Shown: one piece after another, positions 1-12,127 of the stretch
Numbering within the stretch: position 1 is the stretch's first letter
How the letters are laid out: every line of letters starts with the position of its first letter
The notes under the pieces: generated by a model
Database searches by the model: none
What the model was told of the DNA's origin: nothing
What the model saw: only the letters and a program-made list of their open reading frames with translations
Made by a program: the position numbers and the translations under genes
From: Eutypa lata
Taxonomy: Eukaryota > Ascomycota > Sordariomycetes > Xylariales > Diatrypaceae
Direction of reading: 5' to 3'
Assembly (NCBI GenBank): GCA_022661535.1
Contig: JAKULF010000004.1
Coordinates: 558,001-622,000, forward strand
DNA: 64,000 nt

Positions 1-61
1 GTGTCTTGACCTGCAAGGAACGCATATACCGCCTTCATAGTTGAGTTGTTTTATGGGCCAG

Positions 62-341
62 AAGGGCTAGCCCTTGCGCACGGACTATCTAGGTCTATAT
101 AAGGTGGCTACGCCACCCACATTCGTCGGAAGGATTCCTTTCCTCTTCATCTCACAATTCGGACCACATCGCATGGGATTGTGATTTGCCCACCCACCGT
201 CCCTTATAGCGGAGGATTGGTCTAGACATAGCGAAGGAGGGATATCACATAGGGTTTTGTATTTTTTGTATTTTTTAGTACTGGCGGGCAGTCCCAAGAC
301 CTAGCTTCGCGGCTGCAGCGGTGTAGCTACGAGCGAAGCTA
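62..341. repeat. Three short perfect dyads near the window edge
   Basis: Three inverted repeats lie within 280 bases: a 14-bp palindrome at 62-75 (AAGGGCTAGCCCTT); a 6-bp stem with a 3-base loop at 103-117 (GGTGGC/GCCACC); and 9-bp arms at 302-310 and 333-341 (TAGCTTCGC/GCGAAGCTA). They could be part of a repeat family or a structured RNA, or could be chance. No coding feature explains them. Confidence 0.45.
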
Positions 342-1157
342 AGCCTTGGAGAGCACGCCATATCCCCCAATACAAGTTGTTGCTTCACTATACTATGCTA
401 TGCTATGCTATTCGATTCGGACGTGACCCTGATGAGAACATAAACCCAGAGTACAGAAACCACCTAGGTATCTATTATCCCACTTACCTTATCGCAAAAG
501 CGACGACGCCCTCACTCCACTAAGCAGCAGCTGCGCCGCTATACTTCGTACACAGCAACACATCCTCCGAAAGAGACCAGTCACAGAAAGACTATAGGCC
601 GAAACATCTGTTGCAATGCATGGGATGGGACCAGATACGAAGGTACAGGCCTATACTAAATACTAAACTGGTGAATGAGCATGGAATATATACATGTTTT
701 ATGAATGTATAAAACGTCTTGTATAGATACCAGATATCAGAAACCAAATTTCCAGAAATCGGATTTATGAGATGATGGAATATTTGGGAAAAGAAGAAGA
801 AAAAATCAAGCCACACTTGCAGCATGCAGATGCATTAGAGTGGTGGTAGTTGTGTAGTAGCACTGTGGAGCAGTTCGATTTCTGCAATGCCGTCCGCTGA
901 AGAAGGGGAAAAAATACGAAAATCAACAACAATTCCCTAGGGATTCTAATGGCAAGGATAAATAGTTATAGCACAATAGAAAAAGAAACCTTCTCCAGCA
1001 GCAGGAGTGGCACATAGCAGTATTGTATTGTACAATACCTACTTACGTACTACCTAACTTGCCTACCGACTTATTGATCTTACTTTGAATGGCTGGGAGG
1101 CACCCAATAACTAAATATCTCTCGCGCGTGCGTGCAGCGGTCGGCCACCCCCTGGAC

Positions 1158-1260
1158 GGCAGGCAGGCAGGCAGGCAGGCAGGCAGGCAAGTAGGCAGTG
1201 TGCGTGCTGTGTTGCGGCTGGTAGCATGGCTTGCCTGCCTGCCTGCCTGCCTGCCTTGCC
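1158..1260. repeat. GGCA/TGCC inverted tetranucleotide repeat
   Basis: A run of about eight GGCA units (1158-1190) is followed about 40 bases later by a run of about seven TGCC units (1230-1260). The arms are reverse complements of roughly 25-30 bp, so a single strand could fold into a long hairpin. Overlapping ORFs on both strands here encode only repeated Ala-Cys-Leu-Pro or Arg-Gln-Ala-Gly and are by-products of the repeat. Confidence 0.85.
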
Positions 1261-4200
1261 GGGGTGCACCCCGGACAATAGCTCGTGGATTGCACGGTCG
1301 CATCGCATTAGAAAAAAGCACATCGTGGCAAATAGGAAAAGGGCCGGAATGCCGCAGAGTTTTCTTTCCCTTTTCTTTCTGTTCTTGTTCGATGCGCGCC
1401 ATTCATTGCCAATGCACACACCCCCGGTAGCCCGCCAGCGCAGCAAGCAAACCCGCGTGCTGCAGCAGCATACATAGGCACCCGACAGCGTATCATCGCG
1501 CGGGCAAGGACAAGGAGAGGAGGGGCTGGAAGATAAATAGATAGATATGTACATAGATGCATGGCTTTGCGGGAGGCCTAGGGGCCCGAAGCGTCGTGCC
1601 CGCCTAGCATATTGCTTTTTTGTTTAATTTTTTTCTTCATCGTAATTATAACTGGCGGGTGAATAGAAAAGCAAATGGGAGAAATATGGAAGGAAAAAGC
1701 ATGTGCATGTACCTAGGTATGTAGTGACGCATCGTCGGCCAGCCAGCCAATGCGTTGCTTTTCGGATGCGATGTTTTAATTAGTCCATCGCTGTATTGTT
1801 CCGCAATCTCATGCCGCCAAAGAAAAAAAAGCAAACAAAACATCACTTTTGAGATATCTGTGCTTTGGCTTGATTGTCTTGACTGCTGGTGAGCAGATAA
1901 CAATTCCAACGGGTTAAAACAAAAACTTGCTCATTGTTTTGAGACCATCCCACATGCTGGGGGCGAGTGAAACGTTCCTCGGTCTAATGGTTGTGGTTAG
2001 AGGTCTGATACCTGGTGCAATGAAGCGATGTGTTCACCTAAAGCCAGCTACCTACCTAGCTTTTGGACACCCCAGAACTGAAGCTATGGTACGGGTTATA
2101 CATGAGATCGAAGGAGAGGCCTGTAACAACAATTTTTCCATTGATGTCGTATCGCGGACAGGTACAGTGAGTGTCTTTGATCGGCTGTTTGTGAATGCGG
2201 GCTGGACGTAAGGCCGTCAGTGACGAATGAGCAGGCATGGAACGGCAGCTCGCATGCCCATGAACCATTTGCTAGATCACCCATCTTTGACCTACGTGAC
2301 AGGTCGGGACCAGAGTGACATTCCGTAGTGCGTTGCTGCCAAAAGCGAAAATGATTCAGTTCTCGCGCCTAAAAGAATATGAGCAATCTTTCTCGTGTTT
2401 CGTGTTCTAATGCAGCAGGTATGACAGCAGCAGGTTCAACGGAGGATATTTGTGCGCAACTTTGAATAGCCGTTAGCGTTTTGTCCTCTCCTTCTCGTGT
2501 ATGTGCAACTGTAACTCCAAACCGGCATAGCCCGGCTAACATGATGTTTCCATGCATACTTCCGTTGACCAGTCTGATTGTCGGTGTAACGCAGGCCGTT
2601 TCTTCGTCCCATCTAGCGACGACGTGCGTGACTTCACGGGAACGGCAGAACCGGGAGCGAGAAACGTGATCCGAGAGAAGCCCCTATACCTCGAGGTACG
2701 GTGGGAGTTGTCCCGGTTCAGATTTGCGGTGGGAAATAGCAGGGTCTCTTGCTTCTCCGATGACTTGGCGCAGCGGAAGGGGTCTTGAATGATATACATG
2801 ACCGGACGAACATTCTGACGAGTATACCCAACATCGATAGGAATTTGGAGGCGGATCACCACTAAGTAGCCACAGTCTTTTGTAGCCGAATGATGTCTCG
2901 GCTCGATGATATCAAAATTAAAGTGAGGTGGTACGTGACAGCTCGTACGGCAGGGCAGATGAATTGACAGACATGGCCGGCGCTGTGTAACGCGCCATTT
3001 CCAGGGACAAGCTTGTATGGGATCTGACAGCCGAAACGGAGCCATACTCATAAGAGAGAATGAATCTCAAATACCTAAGTACTGTAAGTCGAGTAATTCA
3101 TCCCTCAAATGAAGTTGTAACGGAAGCTCTAAGGCCAAGACATGAGCATCTCGTGCGCCAAGTATATGGAAAAGGAGAAGAGAGGAGTAATTCATAGGTG
3201 TATGAATATTAAGCCAATAGGCGAGCGACTATACCGGACCCCCTGCTGCATATACTATATGGAAAGAAGTCCATTATTGGACTGTCGATCTTTTCCCATG
3301 TCTTGCAGGTTCTGATTGGCAAATCCGGGGGGGGGGGACATGATTTCTGATTTCTTCAATGGGATTTGCAGAAGCTGGGCAAAATGCAACCGCCGACAAG
3401 TGCAGAATCGCATCTTTCTAGGTAGTTCCAGCTTGAAATGTGGACTGGACCGGAATGCTGCTTAAAATACACGAGACCCCACCGGGTGACAACTGGATTG
3501 GAGTAGCACCGAGTAACATAAAATATAATGAAATGCATCAATATCTACATACTTACATACATGTAGGTAGAGAAAGAGATCCTGCGGTGTTGTGTCGAAA
3601 GAAGAGGCCGACAAAATGGTGCCGCAACTGATACATCGTCATGCAAGTTTGCTTAGGAGCGTAGTACTACTACCATGACACTGCGGCACATATGCAAGTC
3701 TCCATGTCGTAAGTGTATATGCCGGCTTCGTTAAGGAAACCATTTTGTGATAAATGACGAAGCGAGAGGATGATGACGATGCCGAAAAGCAAGTGAGTGA
3801 GTATGTGCCTGATAAGCAAGTATGCTTTGGAAAACACGTCTTATATTGTACTTATGTACGGAGTAATGGCGGGGATCTACATACCCCTGAAAGCTGTATG
3901 TACTGTATGTACTGTATGTACATACTCCATATGTAAGCTGTTAATAGGATTATAGACCCGTATATAATAGCAAGTGCTGCATGAAAGCTCTAGTTACGAC
4001 CAGGACAAATGAGACATCGATTATTAATGGTTCTACTATCATAAGTAGTCGGTGATTTATAACATATGATTAAACAATAGCGGAATCAATGGTCAACCAA
4101 AACCCAAGACTGTATGGAGGATTGGTGCGCTAAGTGCACTGCATCTAAGCGATCTAATAAGTAACTTCTAGTGCTGTACTTACTGCAGAGGGCGGACAAT

Positions 4201-5573
4201 TATGAAAAGGCGGGGTTAATCCTTGGGCGGTCCAAGCCATGCTCAAGCAACTTTACATATGTATATTCATTAATCGATCAAGATGATATCTCACATTCAC
4301 ACATGGCTTTCATGGCTTACAGAAATCATCTCAACTTTTGAGGAATTGCAGATCTTTTGGCTATTTACGTATAGAACTATGGATAGTTCTCAGCAGTCGT
4401 AACCTTGGGTGACTGAGAAGAGATATAAGATGATCTCTTGCGAAGCTCTCTGCTCTTTAGACTACATCCTTAAGCACTTAACTTACATGGCAAAGTGTCT
4501 GTCTTATATCTTGACAGCCGGATCGAAAACGGATCTACGGGAACTCGCTTATTACGCCACAAAGTGCTATTGACATTTCCCCCTATAAATACAACTCTAT
4601 ACGGGCCTGGGCAGGTAAAGAAGGGCTCATAATACTCGAGCAAGCGAGTCATGGGTTCAATAGTCTCTCATCCGTTGCATGTACTACCTACGTTGCATGT
4701 ATTCAATAACACCTGGGAGCACACGTCTCACACGTCTTACAAATATTGCAAGTGCCATGTGTCGTTTATGACCAATGTAGTATGTGAAATTCCCATGTTG
4801 CTGCAGGCGTTGTAACGAAGGTCAGACTAATGCTGGCTTGTTCTCGTGTACCCGACCCTTGTTACCCATGCTACCCTTGATTATGTACAATACCTTGTAA
4901 TACTGCTGTGGCACTCCGTGGCTGTTGTCGTCCCCGCAATCGCCTGGGTTAGGATCTCTTCGAGGGGTCGATTGGCTCGTGAGTGTCTGTCTGTCCTTGC
5001 AAGAATCCCTTATACCCATGCATTATATGCGACGCGGACATGGTAGCTACCTATGTAGCTATGTATGTAGCTGCCCATTCACCATTCCTTTAGCTAAGTA
5101 GGTCACAATTATGTCATAGGGCGGTTGCCTTGTTTGAAAACGCCTTGTTGTTGAGTACCTAGGTAGGTATTTGGTATCCCGCCGAGGGCTGGCTTATGTA
5201 GTATGTAGACGTGTCTCGTGAATATCCGCTGAAGATATTCGAAAAACCAAGGCCAGCCACCGAGCTTTGGCATTTGTGTGTAAGGGAGGTATCCACTGAC
5301 ATTGACTTCCGAAATCGACTTTGAGATGGTGAGAGTGATTGGAGCTCATAACCTCGGTCAACTCCAGTAAGCCAGCCTACCGTTTAGTTGGACTGAATCA
5401 AGGGTAAGCAAATACATAGCTAAACAGTAAACGACAGCACGGCATCGGATGAAAGTCATTGACGTCAAATCATATTTGGTGATAGGTTGCGAAGCTAATG
5501 CTGGATTGTCTAACTATAAGCAGCACTAACCAACTAAATATAATCATGGAATTGATTTATGATAGCTGCTCAC

Positions 5574-5574
<1 letters not shown>

Positions 5575-5607
<33 letters not shown>
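5575..5607. repeat. AC dinucleotide microsatellite
   Basis: About 16 uninterrupted AC units, seen directly. It lies in gene-poor DNA. Confidence 0.95.
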
Positions 5608-5608
<1 letters not shown>

Positions 5609-6724
5609 TTCCGATATTCTAGTAGGATCCCCATCCCTAGCTACATGTAGGTTGCTCATGCGATCCAAGTACCGGTCCCGGGTTTTTCGTTTGAGCTGGG
5701 CTTACTTGCCAATATGACCTAGTTGGACTTGGCAGCAATCACTAACACTCCGCCTCATGAGAATGATGAGAGCTGACCACCCTCATTCCTCTTCCACGGT
5801 AATGTACCCTTACCCATCAGCATCTCGAACCCACGCTTAAGCGAGACTACGAGGGCGAAGTGGCGGATCTCGTTTTGACGAAGGAAGGGCTGGATTGCGC
5901 TTAAAAATTGTCCGGTGGTGGGGTCCGTAAGATAGGCAGATCACGGCTCCGAATGAGCCGCTTGTCGAGGGAGGGAGTAATAAGACTGACCACATGTACG
6001 TCCGAGAATAGGATTTCCTCCCTGTCTCATGGTCTATCATGAGGTTCTCATGCGCATGGCGCATTCATAAGCGTGAACGGGCAAACCACCCCGAGTAATA
6101 AGCCTAAACAACTCTAACAGCACGAAGGACAGCTGCGACGTGATATTGTCAGTGATATTGCCCACAAGGTGGATTCTGGTTGGCTTACCTTTCAGTCTGA
6201 ATGATGAAGTTCTCTATGTAGGTCCATTGCCATCGACCGAACCGGGCTACACAAGGTGGTAGGTACTTTTATTTTATTTTATCTGCATAACGACATAGTA
6301 ATAGGCGTCATGCGGTGTAATCTTGTTCAACCATGAGGTTCAATAGCCGGCGTTAGCTGGCCTGGCTAAATACTAGAATGACACCGAAAAAGAAGAACCC
6401 TTGGCATGATCTACACCATCTGGAGTGTATCTGGGTGCCCGGTCCACGGGTAAGCTCTTAGCTGAATTAGATCTAGCTAGCTATCAGGCAATTGACAAGG
6501 GGGTATCATGTCGAGGAGGGGAGAGGGGGGGTGAGATCCATCATGTACCATCAAGACACTCATTGTACTGCATACCCAGCCAGCCCAGCTCTGGGGTGTG
6601 GATGCCATGGTGTAGAGGTTATAGATGGTAGGTATCATGTTGTGTGTAATGTGTATGTATGTATGTTTTATGGGTCTTTGATGTTGGCGGTTAGTTATTA
6701 TGTAGGTATTATGGGGCATTGCGT

Positions 6725-6749
6725 CCTGACCTGACCTGACCTGACCTGA
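6725..6749. repeat. CCTGA pentanucleotide tandem repeat
   Basis: Five perfect CCTGA units, seen directly in intergenic DNA. Confidence 0.9.
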
Positions 6750-7309
6750 AGATTTCCAAAACTACCTAACTATGCTGCTTGCTATGTCGGAATTCCCAAG
6801 GCCGAACCTGCATCTCCCATCCATTAGGAAGATATAATGCGAATTACATATGCTGCCATCTAACATTACTGAATAAAAACATTGGTAATACGAGAGAAAT
6901 GGGTTCGAGGTGGGTGAAGCTGCTTGAATGGCTGGATTAATTCCTATCGTGCATCTACATGACATTCTCCCAGCCAACTATTGCTGGAGTAGATTTGCCA
7001 GAGTATCATATACATGTCTTGTACAATGCATATGGCATACATACTCCGTACATATAGCGGGCAGCTCGTAACTCCTATGACCCCATCTCCATCCTAGTCT
7101 CCCACCATCCATCCATCATTCCCGTACATCACCGTACATGAACAATAATAAATCATACGTATTATCATGCGTATTATTTCACCCACCTAATTCTACCTAA
7201 CCATCTATACGTACGTCTTGGGTACTACTGCCCGTACTCCATTGCATTACACCCGGAGTCATCAGTCTTTTTTAGAAAAGAGTCCGTCCCGTTACCAAAT
7301 CTCTGGATC

Positions 7310-7440
7310 TCTTCCGTTCTCTCTCTCTCTCTCTCTTTTACTCCCCTTCCTCTCTTTCCCTCTTCTTTCTTTCCCTTCCCCCTCTCTCTCCTCTCTTTTT
7401 TACATTTCTCTCTTTTCCCTCTCTCTTTCTCGGACGTTCG
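7310..7440 (+). promoter_or_regulatory. Pyrimidine-rich promoter or leader of the otubain gene
   Basis: A nearly pure C/T tract with a CT dinucleotide run lies about 400-530 bases upstream of the otubain start codon. CT-rich tracts of this kind are common just upstream of transcription starts in filamentous ascomycetes. The role is inferred from position and composition only. Confidence 0.45.
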
Positions 7441-7846
7441 CATCTTGTGGGAGTGTGTTGGTGCAGGGACAAACTGGAGAAAAGGCAGGGAATTCTTGGT
7501 GGCTTTATTTTAACACTTATCGTATCCTTCCCTCATGCACACAGGCGCAGTGACAATCACAAGTACAAAAACAACTACGTTAGCCCAAACAGAAGTCAAA
7601 CTACAACCAGCTTCCCACCCACCTGGACCACGCGTGACTCTTTAAGCTACATTCTAACCCACCTCCTACATACATACAATACATACTTACATCATACCTA
7701 CATCCATACCCCTTCCTTAGGTGCTAGTAGCAGGACTAAGTACCTACATCATACCTAAACCCCCTACCTACCCACCTAAGATTTTAATGACCCGAAATTC
7801 CCGGACTTGGGGGCCAGGCTGGAAATAAAGAAGATAAAAAGGGGCC

Positions 7847-10471
7847 ATGTTCGAGCCGCAGCCAACACCGTTTGCCCAGTCGCAGTTCACGAGACCGTCA
7901 TATGGAGTTACGATAGCCAATGCTGGAATTCCAGAATATGCTTTTTCGCCCACTCCACTGGGTCAAGGCCAACTTTTTATTAATGTTGCTAACGGAGGAT
8001 GTGGTAGTGGCAATGGTGGAGGTCTCGGGGTAGCTGCTTCTTCTAGCGCCGGGCCTGCCAGCTCAACTACCGCAGCCACCGCCGCAGCAGCTGCTGCTGC
8101 TCTGTTCACATCACCTGCACTTCAGAACTCTCAAATAACTACCAACAACAACAACAACAGCAATAACAACAACACAAACAACAACAGCAGTAGCAACAAT
8201 AACCACATTAATAACAATCACCGTCTCCTTCCTTGTCATCAATCACCTCTTTCACCGGATGGTCACAGTAATCAGTTTCATCGTCGTCAGCACCACCGCA
8301 ATAGCCCGCCCCACAATCCTAAACCTCATTATCAGTATCATTCGCCCCACCAACCCCAACATCAACATCCGAGCCCGCAGCAACACCATCATCATCAATC
8401 CCGACAACAGCTACATCGCCGCCTCCAACAGCAGCACGTGAAGATGGAACAGTCACCGGAGAACGACATTGCTCAGCAACAAGCTGCAGCTCGAGAGTAC
8501 AAGCCAGTCCTAGAGGTAGGTGCTTCCATTTCATTCTTGAGAGCTTAAAAATGTGGTTGTGAAATTCTTCGGGAGATGTTTCCTCATTTTCTCACCCGTT
8601 TTACTGCCCTTTGTCCTCTCCATGCAAACTGATGATCATGGTTCGATGACTTACTCACATGCACTTGCGATCGACTTGAAATAGGGCCCATTGGTTGGTG
8701 AGAAGACAACAAGCCATGCGATATCGCAGGAATATGCCAAAGCTGATCCTACCTACGTTGCTAAGACCCTGGTTAGTCGTCTCATTCCTATATGAATTGT
8801 TCCATGATGCCCGCTAGGGAGTAGAGGATAGAATAAGAAAAGAAAAGAAAAGAAAGGGAGAAAGAGATCCCCCATGCATTGCAGCAATTGACTGGAGTCC
8901 TCATTCCCAGGCATTACCTCAGACCTATTCTCACTTTCGGCCCATTCAAGGAGACGGCAATTGTGGCTGGCGAGGTAAGTTCAATAATGTTATCTCCATC
9001 AAATCACCTTACCTACCAACCAGTTCGGTCCGACATGATGATCTCTTTTGGGTTCAAATAATATGACATGGCCCGACACGAGCTCTCAAAGTACCCCGCA
9101 ATTCCTTCTTTCAGCCAGAATGCCACCTATCAGCGTCTGACATGCATCATCGACTACCTATTCATTGTCATGAAATGTCACCCAACTTGTGCAACTGCCG
9201 AGTTGGGTCTGCTTTTATATTACCATCCCAGCATGTACGTCTTACGGGCTCTTGACAGCTAACCATCACTACCTGGTTGTGTTGTAGCAATTGGTTTCGC
9301 GTACTTCGAGACCCTGGTACGATGCGGCGATATCACTCAGATTCAGAGTGAGCTGGCTCGTTTGAGGGGGCTGAATGATTTCATCGAGAATGTTGGCGGA
9401 ATCGACGCATGGATGTTGGAGGACATGGTCACTGAGACGTTCGAACTGCTCCAGGAACTCGCTGCAGTGATGTCCAGCGGTCAGGACTGTCTGAGTCTGC
9501 TGGAGGTGAAATGGAACGATGTGGCCACTTCACAATACATTATCTATCATCTGCGTTGCCTCGCTGCGTCTTGGCTGAGGGGTAACAGCGGCGAATTTCA
9601 ACCATATCTACCGGTAGATATCGACAGTTACGTCCAAGGAACCATCATGCCTGTTGATCAGGAAATAGATGCCATATGCATCAAACTGTTAGTTGATGTG
9701 CTTCTAAAGCCCGCAAATATGGTGTTAGAAATCGCCTATCTTGATCGGAGCGAAGGCTCCGAGGTCAATGTGCATCGAATGCCAGAAGAAGCCAACGGGC
9801 AGAGCCCCGCGGCCTTGGGTCCCATCATTTATCTTCTGTACCGACCGGGTCACTACGACATACTGTATCGAGACGCTGTGCTACAATCTTCACCTCCAGC
9901 ACCGACTGCACCCATTTCCCTACAAGTGAATCGTGCCACGTTCTCTCATCCCCATGACATTCAGAGCACGGTTCCATCGCTGCAAAACTTCGCTACGCTC
10001 GACATGAATACCTTGTCAATGATACCGGCTTTCGAACCGGCAGGTCTCTCACCATTGATACCACCTCCGGCTTCGTCACCGATGTCAGGTGCATTTGCAC
10101 CTTCCCCTCAATCGCCATGGATGCCGCAGTCGTTTGCGGATCCTCTACAAGCGGCAGCGCCGCCACCCATTCCACCACAGCCGAGCCCACCTCAGCAAGC
10201 ACCGACGACACCAATGACTACGCACCCTCTTCGATTTAGCAAGTGGAACTTTCCCGGTCTGCCAGAAATGGCGGACAATACTGCGAGCTACGAGCCCGCC
10301 TTCACGACTAATACATTCAAAAATAGTCATTTTAATGTTGCGCACTACAGTAATAATAATTTCCAGCCCGAGATGTACAGACCGGATGCCGAGGAGCCGG
10401 CAGTGGGGAGATCAGGAGGCCGGAAAAAGAGTGTCGAGCATGCGGGCGTCAAAAAGGATCTCAGGGGATAG
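7847..10471 (+). CDS. Otubain-family (peptidase C65) ubiquitin thioesterase
   Basis: Predicted cysteine protease that removes ubiquitin from proteins in nucleus or cytosol. Four exons: 7847-8515, 8685-8771, 8911-8974 and 9288-10471, giving 667 residues; all introns are GT-AG. The OTU fold spans roughly residues 224-470. The catalytic motif DGNC (Asp267, Cys270) followed by GWRAIGFAYFE is split by the third intron, and the C-terminal catalytic His462 sits in YRPGHYDILYRD. These match otubains of the OTUB1 type, where DGNC is usually followed by F/Y-R-A. The protein is more than twice the size of OTUB1 (about 270 residues). It has a low-complexity N-terminus of about 220 residues rich in Asn, Gln, His and Ala, and a Pro-rich tail of about 200 residues ending in a basic patch. 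An ORF at 9068-9262 is inside the 313-nt third intron. Start chosen as the first ATG of the open exon. Confidence 0.9.
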
Positions 10472-12106
10472 AGGCGTCTTTTTTGCACGGAGTTAATCTT
10501 GCATCCCTTGGTTCCGGGCGGCGATTCTGACTCAAAGCTTTTTTTCTCTTTCATCATCTTTTTATGTTTCCCGCAAGCATGGCGTTTCTGTCTTACGGAG
10601 GGCTCTCTCTGAACAAGTAAGCCTAATCTCAGCAGCTTAGCACTGTCTTTCCTTTTTTCTGTCTTGTTTTTCTGTCTCTTTTTGTTTACTCGGTGGTATA
10701 TGCCATCCGGGTGAGCCAAGTATGATTCTATTGATGCGATGCCGAGAATGAATGAAAGGATAAATAATCTGGGTTCAAGGATGGAGCGGAGGATCGATAA
10801 TGAGAGAATAAGCGGGAAAATTGGAGTAGTGGTAAGATGTTATTTTTGACACAGATGGTGGACAGACAGAATGGGCACTGCATATTCGGAGGATGTGTGT
10901 GGGAGTGCGTGGGAAGGCAACAAACAAACACGACTTCACAGAAGATATTCCAGACTGCTTCTTTTTCTTTCTGGCCCAAATCCACCCGGGTCATTGATTT
11001 AATTCGTCACTATTTGTTGCTATTGTACTACGCGTACCGTACGTTGCCGTATCTTGAGTGATATGGAAGGTGAGGAGATGGGTTTGCATATCATCATCAT
11101 CATCATCATCACCATCATCACCATCAGCAGACGATGATGGGCCTACTCTAACTTGATAACAACAATGGGGTGAGAAATCTTACTTTCGGGAGCTCGACAA
11201 AAAGCAGCAAGCAAACGAGCGAACGAATGATCGAACGGACAGAGATACCGAAGCAGAAATGCGGTGGTAGGCAGAGACGGACCAACCAAATCAACCAACC
11301 AACGAACGAACTGACCGATCAACCAACCAACCAACTACAATAGGTAGCCAACATTATTATGTAGTTCAAGCAAGCCACTGAAATGAAAAATAACATCCGT
11401 TACACTGCCAACCCAACATACATTCTTTACTTACTGACCTGTCTACCTATCTACGTGAACTTAGCCAACTGACTGACTGACTACCTGCTTGACTCAAATC
11501 AAATAGTTTTATGTGGGTGGAAGTCCTAACTACATACCTACATAGCCACCTACATGAACCAACTAGAATACGTGATTGAGACTGCAAGTGACCTGTCTGA
11601 TCTTTTAACCTGTGGCTTACCTGTGCATATATATGTTATACATGTTATATACCTACTTACATGAAAGGAGGCAGGTAGAAGGCATGTATGTAGGTATGTA
11701 AGAAGGGGTATGAGTAGGGAAGCATTACTCTGGATAGACAGATAGATAGATATACATGATATGCGCATGCGGTGTAGCGCTCACGCACCTTAAGGCATGT
11801 ATATTCTACATGTCTACAATTCGCTCCAACTATATCGTACTTACATACATACCTATGTACCTATATTGATATATATAAGTGGCCAATCCAACGTGGGCAT
11901 TATATATATAGCTTTCGGAGCGATGTCCGCTTCACTACTTCACTGCTACTTGCTAAAAGACTTTCCTCTGCCCTGCCCTGCCCGGCAGCTAAGCCGGATC
12001 GAGAAATAATCGGTGAGTGACCGGGCGAGTAGAGTAGGCAAGTACCTAACATAGGTATGTAGATAGGTACATATATATGTATGGGGGTAGTAGGTAGGTA
12101 AGCAGG

Positions 12107-12127
12107 CCCGACCGACCGACCGACCGG
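12107..12127. repeat. GACC tetranucleotide repeat
   Basis: About five GACC units (CCGACC phase) seen directly, next to TAGG-rich DNA in the same intergenic belt. Confidence 0.75.

Larger units (their letters stand above)
1..7846. other. Long intergenic region, no supported gene
   Basis: I see no ORF with a recognisable domain or convincing exon structure in these 7.8 kb. The sequence is rich in short simple repeats and in ACCTAGGT-like words. The repeats that stand out are listed separately. One stretch near 2536-3051 is open on both strands but resembles no family I know. The last 500 bases before the otubain start are pyrimidine-rich, as is usual for fungal promoters and 5' leaders. Confidence 0.6.

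Noticed and set aside
1043..1562. Several overlapping ORFs of 71-147 codons on both strands
   Set aside because: They are produced by the GGCA/TGCC repeat (Cys-Leu-Pro-Ala or Arg-Gln-Ala-Gly repeats) and lack any domain.
7218..7553. 111-codon Ser/Leu/Phe-rich ORF
   Set aside because: Encoded by a CT-rich promoter tract; its composition reflects the DNA repeat.
9068..9262. 64-codon plus-strand ORF
   Set aside because: It lies inside the third intron of the otubain gene; the exons on both sides join in frame without it.
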